Shown: in pieces, positions 58,445 through 64,000 of the stretch
Layout: each line of letters starts with the position of its first letter
Numbering within the stretch: the first letter of the stretch is position 1
DNA from: Rubrivivax sp.
GTDB taxonomy: Bacteria > Pseudomonadota > Gammaproteobacteria > Burkholderiales > Burkholderiaceae_C
Length of the DNA stretch: 64,000 nt
NCBI GenBank assembly: GCA_030680415.1
Contig: JAUXVE010000103.1
Span: 1 to 64,000 of the forward strand
Direction of reading: 5' to 3'
The notes under the pieces: model-generated
The model's database searches: none
Told to the model about the DNA's origin: nothing
The model's input: only the letters and a program-made list of their open reading frames with translations
Made by a program: the position numbers and the translations under genes

Positions 58445-59212
58445 ATGGATTCCTTGGCAGTGATCAGCGGCTTTGCCGTCGGCGCCATCGTCGGCATGAC
58501 CGGTGTCGGCGGCGGCTCGCTGATGACACCGTTGCTGCTGGGCGTATTCAGGCTGAACCCGGCCGTGGCCATCGGCACCGACCTGTGGTTTGCCGCCATC
58601 ACCAAGTCCGGCGGCAGCTGGGCGCACCACCGTCACGGCCACGTCGAATACCGCATCACCGCGCTGCTGCTGGCTGGCAGCCTGCCGGCGACGCTGGTCA
58701 CCGTCGCCGTGCTGCATCTGAGTGGGCTCACGGCCGGCTGGTCGGGCACCCTGACGGTGACATTGGGCATCGCCTTGCTGCTGACCGCCGTCTCGGTGGC
58801 CTACCGCCGGGCCTGGCACGCGATCGGGCTGCGGCTCGAGCACTGGCTGCCCGAGCGGCGCAGGGCCGCCCTGACGGTGGCCGCCGGTACCCTGCTGGGG
58901 GTGCTGGTGACGCTCAGTTCGATCGGCGCCGGCGCCATCGGCGCCACGCTGCTGCTGCTGCTGTACCCGCGGCTGCCGGCGCAGAACATCGTCGGCACCG
59001 ACATCGCCCATGCGGTGCCGCTGACCCTGGTTGCCGGCATCGGCCACGCGCTGCTGGGCCATGTCGACTGGGGTCTGCTGGCGGCTTTGCTCGTCGGCTC
59101 GCTGCCGGGCATCTGGCTCGGTGCGCACCTGACCAAGTCCCTGCCCGAGCGCTTCGTGCGCGGCGTGCTGTGCCTGTCGCTGCTCGGCGCCGGCGTCAAG
59201 GTGCTCAGTTGA
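58445..59212 (+). CDS. TauE/SafE family sulfite/sulfur-anion permease, 255 aa
   Basis: A membrane protein of the TauE/SafE (DUF81) family with about eight helices in two related halves. The first half opens FAVGAIVGMTGVGGGSLMTPLLL (about 8-30); the second has LLGVLVTLSSIGAGAIGATLLLLLYP and NIVGTDIAHAVPLTL. I used the ATG at 58445. Its place 16 bases before the sulfite reductase gene suggests transport of sulfite, sulfate or a related anion. The direction of transport is not known. Confidence 0.88.
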   Translation: MDSLAVISGFAVGAIVGMTGVGGGSLMTPLLLGVFRLNPAVAIGTDLWFAAITKSGGSWAHHRHGHVEYRITALLLAGSLPATLVTVAVLHLSGLTAGWSGTLTVTLGIALLLTAVSVAYRRAWHAIGLRLEHWLPERRRAALTVAAGTLLGVLVTLSSIGAGAIGATLLLLLYPRLPAQNIVGTDIAHAVPLTLVAGIGHALLGHVDWGLLAALLVGSLPGIWLGAHLTKSLPERFVRGVLCLSLLGAGVKVLS

Positions 59213-59228
59213 ACCGGGGCCACCGAAC

Positions 59229-60938
59229 ATGTACCGCTACACCGAATTCGACCGCCGCTTCGTGCGCTCCCGCGCCGCGCAGTTCCGCGACCAATTGCAG
59301 CGCCACCTGGCCGGCGAACTGCCCGACGACGACTTCCGCCCGCTGCGGCTGCAGAACGGCTGGTACCTGCAGCGCCACGCGCCGATGTTGCGGGTGGCCG
59401 TGCCCTATGGCGAACTGTCGAGCCGGCAGCTGCGCCAGCTGGCCCGCATCGCACGCGAATTCGACCTCCAGGACTCCGGTCTGGCCGCCGGACGCGGTGG
59501 CTACGGACACTTCAGCACGCGCCAGAACATCCAGTTCAACTGGATCCCGCTGGCACGCGCCGCCGACGTCATGGACCTGCTGGCCGAGGTCGACATGCAC
59601 GGCATCCAGACCAGCGGCAACTGCATCCGCAACATCACCAGCGACGCGCTGGCCGGCATCGCGCACGACGAGGAGGTCGACCCGCGCCCCTACTGCGAGA
59701 TCCTGCGCCAGTGGAGCACGCTGCATCCCGAGTTCTCCTTCCTGCCGCGCAAGTTCAAGATCGCCGTCAGCGGTGCCCGCGAGGACCGCGCCGCCACGGC
59801 CTGGCACGACATCGGCCTGCGGCTGCGCCGCAACGCCGCCGGCGAGGTGGGTTTTGCCGTCGCGGTGGGCGGCGGCATGGGTCGCACGCCGGTGATCGCC
59901 AAGCCCGTGCACGACTTCGTGCCGTGGCGCCAGATCCTCGTCTTCATCGAGGCCGTCGTTCGCGTCTACAACCGCTACGGCCGGCGCGACAACCTGTACA
60001 AGGCGCGCATCAAGATCCTCGTCAGGGCCGAGGGGCAGCGCTTCGTCGACGCCGTCGCCCGCGAGTTCGCTGTGCTGCTCGCCGACCCGGCGACGGCGCT
60101 CGTCCCCGAGGCCGAACTCGAGCGCCTGCAGCGCTGCTTCGCGGCGCCGCCGCTGCCCGCCGCCGCGCCGCCGGCCACGTCCGGCGAAGCGCTGCCGGCC
60201 TACACACGCTGGGCCGGGCGCAACGTGCACGCCCACCGCCTGCCGGGCTACCGCGCGGTGGCGCTGTCGCTCAAGCGCACCGGCCTGCCGCCGGGCGACG
60301 TCAGCGCCGACCAGATGGAAGGCGCCGCCACGCTGGCCGAGCGCTACAGCCACGGCGAACTGCGTGTCACGCACGACCAGAACCTGCTGCTGCCCTGGGT
60401 GCAGGCCAGTGAGCTGCGCGCGCTGTGGCTGGCGGCGCGCGAGGGCGGCTTCGCGACGCCCAACATCGGTCTCCTGACCGACATGATCGCCTGCCCCGGC
60501 GGCGACCTCTGCGCTCTAGCCAATGCGCGCTCGATCCCCATCGCGGCGGCCATCACCGAGCGCTTTGCCGATCTCGACGAACTGCACGACATCGGCGACA
60601 TCGACCTGCACATCAGCGGTTGCATCAATTCCTGCGGCCACCACCACAGCGGCCACATCGGCATCCTCGGCGTCGACAAGGACGGCAGCGAGTGGTACCA
60701 GGTGACGCTGGGCGGCGCCGACGGCAGCCTGCTGTCGGGCGCGGCGACGCCGGGCAAGGTCATCGGCCCGTCGTTCGCCGCCGACGAGGTGCCCGACGCC
60801 GTCGAAGCCGTGATCGCCACCTACCTGCACCAGCGCCAGGGCGGCGAACGATTCATCGAAACCGCGCGCCGCCTGGGCCCGCAGCCCTTCCGCCATGCCG
60901 CCGACGCGGTGCGGCGCAGCACGGCACTGGCCGCATGA
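59229..60938 (+). CDS. cysI: Assimilatory sulfite reductase, ferredoxin-type hemoprotein, 569 aa
   Basis: A siroheme/[4Fe-4S] reductase of the nitrite/sulfite reductase family, reducing sulfite to sulfide. Two ferrodoxin-like repeats (around 50-115 and 330-395) flank the siroheme domains. GGYGHFSTRQNIQFNWIPL is at about 91-109. The cluster and siroheme ligands are CPGGDLC near 422 and CINSCG near 463. A C-terminal domain completes the protein. It overlaps DUF934 by four bases. Nitrite reduction is the main alternative, but the cys neighbours favour sulfite. Confidence 0.9.
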   Translation: MYRYTEFDRRFVRSRAAQFRDQLQRHLAGELPDDDFRPLRLQNGWYLQRHAPMLRVAVPYGELSSRQLRQLARIAREFDLQDSGLAAGRGGYGHFSTRQNIQFNWIPLARAADVMDLLAEVDMHGIQTSGNCIRNITSDALAGIAHDEEVDPRPYCEILRQWSTLHPEFSFLPRKFKIAVSGAREDRAATAWHDIGLRLRRNAAGEVGFAVAVGGGMGRTPVIAKPVHDFVPWRQILVFIEAVVRVYNRYGRRDNLYKARIKILVRAEGQRFVDAVAREFAVLLADPATALVPEAELERLQRCFAAPPLPAAAPPATSGEALPAYTRWAGRNVHAHRLPGYRAVALSLKRTGLPPGDVSADQMEGAATLAERYSHGELRVTHDQNLLLPWVQASELRALWLAAREGGFATPNIGLLTDMIACPGGDLCALANARSIPIAAAITERFADLDELHDIGDIDLHISGCINSCGHHHSGHIGILGVDKDGSEWYQVTLGGADGSLLSGAATPGKVIGPSFAADEVPDAVEAVIATYLHQRQGGERFIETARRLGPQPFRHAADAVRRSTALAA

Positions 60939-61333
60939 GCCGGGAGCAGACCATGGAATTCCTTGAACCAGGCAGCGCCCCGCCCGCCGGCACGCTGCTG
61001 CTGGACAACACCGCCGACGTAATCGTCGGCGCCGACGAGATCCGTCGGCACGCCGCGGTGGCGCTGCACTTCCCGCGCTGGACCGACGGCCGCGCCTATT
61101 CGCAGGCCGTACTGCTGCGCGGCCGGCTGCATTACACCGGCGGCGTGATCGCCACCGGCGAGGTGCTGGCCGACATGCTGCCGCTGCTGCGCCGTTGCGG
61201 CTTCGACGCCGTGCAACTGCGCGCCGACCAGCGGCTGGAAACGGCGCAGCGCGCGCTCGGCTACTTCGATTCCCACTACCAGGTCGGCGCCGGCGAACGC
61301 CGGTCCCTGTCCGCATCAGGAGCCACACCATGA
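60935..61333 (+). CDS. DUF934 protein of sulfur assimilation operon, 132 aa
   Basis: A small soluble DUF934 protein, a family consistently found between cysI and cysH in proteobacteria. Conserved parts are ALHFPRWTDGRAYSQAVLLRGR and GEVLADMLPLLRRCGFDAVQLR, then ALGYFDSHYQ. It may act as partner or electron-transfer adapter of sulfite reductase; the function is not established. Overlaps both neighbours by four bases. Confidence 0.9.
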   Translation: MSREQTMEFLEPGSAPPAGTLLLDNTADVIVGADEIRRHAAVALHFPRWTDGRAYSQAVLLRGRLHYTGGVIATGEVLADMLPLLRRCGFDAVQLRADQRLETAQRALGYFDSHYQVGAGERRSLSASGATP

Positions 61334-62067
61334 ACCGCGCCATCGACCTTTACGCCCGCCCCACGCCGGGCTTCGACTCCCGCGTCGCCCATGCGCTGGC
61401 ACAGCTGCGACTGGCCGCCGCCCAGCACGCCGGCCGCATCGTGCAGACGACGAGCCTGGGCGCCGAGGACATGGTCGTCACCGACCTCATCGCACGCCAC
61501 CGGCTGCCGATCGCGCTGGCGACGCTGGACACCGGCCAACTGCACGAGCAGACGCTGGCGCTGATCCCGCGCATCGAAGCCCGCTTCGGCCTGAAGGTCG
61601 AGCGCTGGCAGCCGCGTGCCGAGCAGGCGATCCACTTCGTCGCGCGCCATGGCGACACGGCCATGCGCCGCAGCGTCGAACTGCGCCAGGCCTGCTGCAG
61701 GCTGCGCAAGCTCGAGCCGCTGGCGCGCGCGCTCGCCGGCCGCAGCGCCTGGGTGACGGGGCTGCGGCGCGAACAATCCGGAAGCCGCGTCGAGGTCCCG
61801 CACGAAGAGACCGACGACCAGGGCCGCGCCAAGCTCAACCCCCTGGCCGACTGGAGCTGGGCCGATGTCTGGCACTACATCGCCCAGCATGAGGTGCCCT
61901 ACAACCCGCTGCACGACGCCTACTTCCCGAGCATCGGCTGCGAGCCATGCACGCGCGCCATCGCCGTCGGTGAAGACTTCCGCGCCGGGCGCTGGTGGTG
62001 GGAAAGCGAAAGCGCGAAGGAATGCGGCTTGCATCCGAGCCGCAACACCAAGGAAGTCACCGCATGA
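61330..62067 (+). CDS. cysH: Assimilatory APS reductase, 245 aa
   Basis: Reduces adenylyl sulfate to sulfite. The PAPS-reductase fold has the pyrophosphate loop TTSLGAEDMVVTDL (about 37-50) and DTGQLHEQT. The cysteine pairs CC (RQACCRLRK) and CEPC (SIGCEPCTR) are the signature of the [4Fe-4S] APS-type enzyme, not the PAPS type. The catalytic ECGLH is at the C-terminus. This fits an operon that has cysD-cysN but no APS kinase gene in view. Overlaps both neighbours. Confidence 0.94.
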   Translation: MNRAIDLYARPTPGFDSRVAHALAQLRLAAAQHAGRIVQTTSLGAEDMVVTDLIARHRLPIALATLDTGQLHEQTLALIPRIEARFGLKVERWQPRAEQAIHFVARHGDTAMRRSVELRQACCRLRKLEPLARALAGRSAWVTGLRREQSGSRVEVPHEETDDQGRAKLNPLADWSWADVWHYIAQHEVPYNPLHDAYFPSIGCEPCTRAIAVGEDFRAGRWWWESESAKECGLHPSRNTKEVTA

Positions 62068-63023
62068 ACGCCCCCGCCACGCTGGAGCACCTGCTCCCCG
62101 AACTGGACCACCAGCATCTGGATGGCCTGGAAGAGGAAGCCATCTTCATCTTGCGCGAGGTCGTGGCCAGCTTCGAGCGGCCGGCACTGCTGTTCTCGGG
62201 CGGCAAGGACTCGTGCGTCGTGCTGCGCCTGGCCGAGAAGGCCTTCAAGCAGCACCTCGGCGGTGACGAGTTCAGTGGTGCCCTGCCCTTCCCGCTGCTG
62301 CACGTCGACACCGGGCACAACTTCCCCGAGGTGATCGAGTTCCGCGACCGCCGCGTCGCCGAGATGGGCGAGCGGCTGCTGGTGGGCAGCGTCGAGGACT
62401 CGATCCGCAGCGGCAGCGTGCGCCTGGCGCACGCGCTGGAGTCGCGCAACGGCCACCAGACGGTGACGCTGCTGGAGGCGATCGCCGAACACCGCTTCGA
62501 CTGCCTCGTCGGCGGTGCCCGCCGCGACGAGGAAAAGGCGCGCGCCAAGGAACGCATCTTCAGCCACCGCGACGGCTTCGGCCAGTGGCAGCCCAAGGAA
62601 CAGCGGCCGGAACTGTGGACGCTGTTCAACACGCGGCTGCGCCCCGGCGAACACTTCCGCGCTTTTCCGATCAGCAACTGGACCGAGCTCGACGTCTGGC
62701 TGTACATCGCCCGCGAGCGCATCCCGCTGCCGGAGATGTACTACAGCCACCAGCGGCCGGTAGTGCGCCGCCGCGGCCTGCTGGTGCCGGTGACCGAGGT
62801 CACGCCAGTGGGTCCGGGGGAAACGGTCGAAACGCTGCCGGTGCGTTTTCGTACCGTCGGCGACATGACCTGCACCTGCCCGGTGGAGAGCCTGGCCGCC
62901 AGCGCGGCCGAGATCGTGGCCGAGACGCTGACGGTGACGATCAGCGAACGAGGCGCCACGCGCCTGGACGACCGCAGCTCCGATTCCGCGATGGAGAGGC
63001 GCAAGAAGGAAGGGTATTTCTGA
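62064..63023 (+). CDS. cysD: Sulfate adenylyltransferase subunit 2, 319 aa
   Basis: The catalytic subunit of ATP sulfurylase, making APS from sulfate and ATP. Key segments are LLFSGGKDSCVVLRLAEKAF (PP-loop, about 42-61), LLHVDTGHNFPEVIEFRD, GGARRDEEKARAKERIFSHRD and GQWQPKEQRPELWTLFNTR. The C-terminus ends SSDSAMERRKKEGYF, as in E. coli CysD. It is coupled to cysN by a TGATG. Confidence 0.96.
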   Translation: MNAPATLEHLLPELDHQHLDGLEEEAIFILREVVASFERPALLFSGGKDSCVVLRLAEKAFKQHLGGDEFSGALPFPLLHVDTGHNFPEVIEFRDRRVAEMGERLLVGSVEDSIRSGSVRLAHALESRNGHQTVTLLEAIAEHRFDCLVGGARRDEEKARAKERIFSHRDGFGQWQPKEQRPELWTLFNTRLRPGEHFRAFPISNWTELDVWLYIARERIPLPEMYYSHQRPVVRRRGLLVPVTEVTPVGPGETVETLPVRFRTVGDMTCTCPVESLAASAAEIVAETLTVTISERGATRLDDRSSDSAMERRKKEGYF

Positions 63024-64000
63024 TGGCCGCCGTGATCGACATTCCCCTTGCTGTGGCCGCAACGGCCGCCCCGGCAGCGACCACCCGCCGCGCGCTGCGC
63101 TTCCTCACCGCCGGCAGCGTCGACGACGGCAAGAGCACGCTCATCGGCCGCCTGCTCTACGACAGCCGCGCCATCCTGGCCGACCAGCTCGACCACCTGC
63201 ACGCCCGCGCCGCCGGCCAGCAGCGCACCGCGGGCGACCCCGGCTTCGACTTGTCGCAGCTCACCGACGGCCTGGAGGCCGAGCGTGAACAGGGCATCAC
63301 GATCGACGTCGCCTACCGCTACTTCGCCACCCCGGCGCGCAAGTTCATCATCGCTGACGCCCCCGGCCACGAGCAGTACACGCGCAACATGGTCACCGCC
63401 GCTGCCGGCAGCGACGCGGCCGTGGTGCTGGTCGACGTGACCAAGCTCGACCTCGCCGCGCGGCCCTTGCGCCTGCTGCCGCAGACACGGCGCCACGCCC
63501 TGCTGGCGCACCTGCTGCGCGTGCCGAGCATCGTCGTCGCCGTCAACAAGCTCGACGCCGTGGCCGACCCCGGCGCCGCCTTCCGCGCCGTGCGCGGCGC
63601 GCTGCAGGCCTTTGCCGACGAAGCCGGCGTCGCCGTGGCCGGCATCGTGCCGATCTCGGCGCTGCGCGGCGACAACGTCACCACGCCGCTGGCCGTGCCC
63701 TGGTACGGCGGCCCTTCGCTGCTGCAGTTGCTGGAAGACCTGCCGGCGACCGCGGAGCGCAGCCATGGCGACTTCACGCTGCCGGTGCAGTACGTGGCGC
63801 GACAGGGCTTGGGCACCGGCAAGCAGCCGCGTGTGCTGTGGGGCCGCGTCGCCGCGGGCCGCGTGCAGGTCGGTGACGAGGTCGCCGTCTTTCCCAGCGG
63901 CGAAAGCGCCCGCGTCGCCGAAGTGCGGCGTGCCGGTCACGCCGTGGGCCAGGCGCAGGCGGGTCAGTCGGCCGGCGTCGTGCTCGACCGCCAGCTCGAC
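63023..64000 (+). CDS. cysN: Sulfate adenylyltransferase subunit 1 (GTPase), partial
   Basis: The GTPase subunit that drives APS formation. GTP-binding motifs are all present: GSVDDGKST (about 31-39), EREQGITIDVAYRYF, DAPGHEQYTRNM and NKLD. The elongation-factor-like second domain begins near residue 245. The window ends at about residue 326 of the reading frame, so the C-terminal part and any fusion to an APS kinase (CysC) domain cannot be seen. Confidence 0.95.
   Translation, partial: MAAVIDIPLAVAATAAPAATTRRALRFLTAGSVDDGKSTLIGRLLYDSRAILADQLDHLHARAAGQQRTAGDPGFDLSQLTDGLEAEREQGITIDVAYRYFATPARKFIIADAPGHEQYTRNMVTAAAGSDAAVVLVDVTKLDLAARPLRLLPQTRRHALLAHLLRVPSIVVAVNKLDAVADPGAAFRAVRGALQAFADEAGVAVAGIVPISALRGDNVTTPLAVPWYGGPSLLQLLEDLPATAERSHGDFTLPVQYVARQGLGTGKQPRVLWGRVAAGRVQVGDEVAVFPSGESARVAEVRRAGHAVGQAQAGQSAGVVLDRQLD

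Overview
The window looks like the chromosome of a high-GC betaproteobacterium of the order Burkholderiales, in the Rubrivivax/Leptothrix/Ideonella neighbourhood. The grounds are the protein relatedness, the GC-rich third codon positions, the tightly packed operons with ATGA stop/start overlaps, a PHB-type phasin, and a formate dehydrogenase cluster with DUF3305/DUF3306 genes. No rRNA, tRNA or CRISPR array was seen.

Region 1 (1-5.65 kb) is the integrase end of a P4-like integrated element, all on the minus strand: tyrosine integrase, an unknown gene, AlpA-type regulator, small ORF, toprim primase, DUF5906 helicase, and small unknown genes running off the left edge. Two short-repeat arrays resemble replication iterons or operators. 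Region 2 (5.65-16.9 kb) is a complete glycogen cluster: glgC-glgA on the minus strand, and glgP-glgB-glgX-malQ divergently on the plus strand. Region 3 (17-29.9 kb) is a molybdenum formate dehydrogenase island. It has moeA, fdhD, the gamma, beta and alpha subunits with three small exported proteins, then a divergent accessory operon (DUF3305, DUF3306, polyferredoxin, TorD-type chaperone, mobA). Region 4 (30.1-32.1 kb) is an orphan FliA-family sigma factor converging on apbC/mrp.

Region 5 (32.2-41.9 kb) is the pyruvate dehydrogenase operon aceE-aceF-lpdA, with a divergent sensor kinase/FixJ-like regulator pair. Five copies of a palindromic repeat are built in frame into the E2 and E3 linkers. 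Region 6 (42-47.3 kb) holds folD, an internally deleted prlC remnant, a glutaredoxin-like secreted protein, an MFS transporter, rmuC and a 2-hydroxyacid dehydrogenase. Region 7 (47.4-54.8 kb) is an Mrp/Mbh-like cation/proton antiporter operon with three antiporter-type subunits and no peripheral redox arm. Region 8 (55-58.3 kb) holds a thioesterase, a histone-deacetylase-family gene, a phasin with a PhaR-like operator, and a patatin lipoprotein. Region 9 (58.4-64 kb) is an assimilatory sulfate reduction operon: TauE-type permease, sulfite reductase, DUF934, cysH, cysD and cysN, the last cut by the window end.

Together the genes describe carbon storage (glycogen, PHB), pyruvate and formate oxidation with molybdenum cofactor supply, ion homeostasis and sulfur assimilation. 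One mobile element sits beside glgA. All stretches without a gene are shorter than 300 bases. The notable ones are entered as features.
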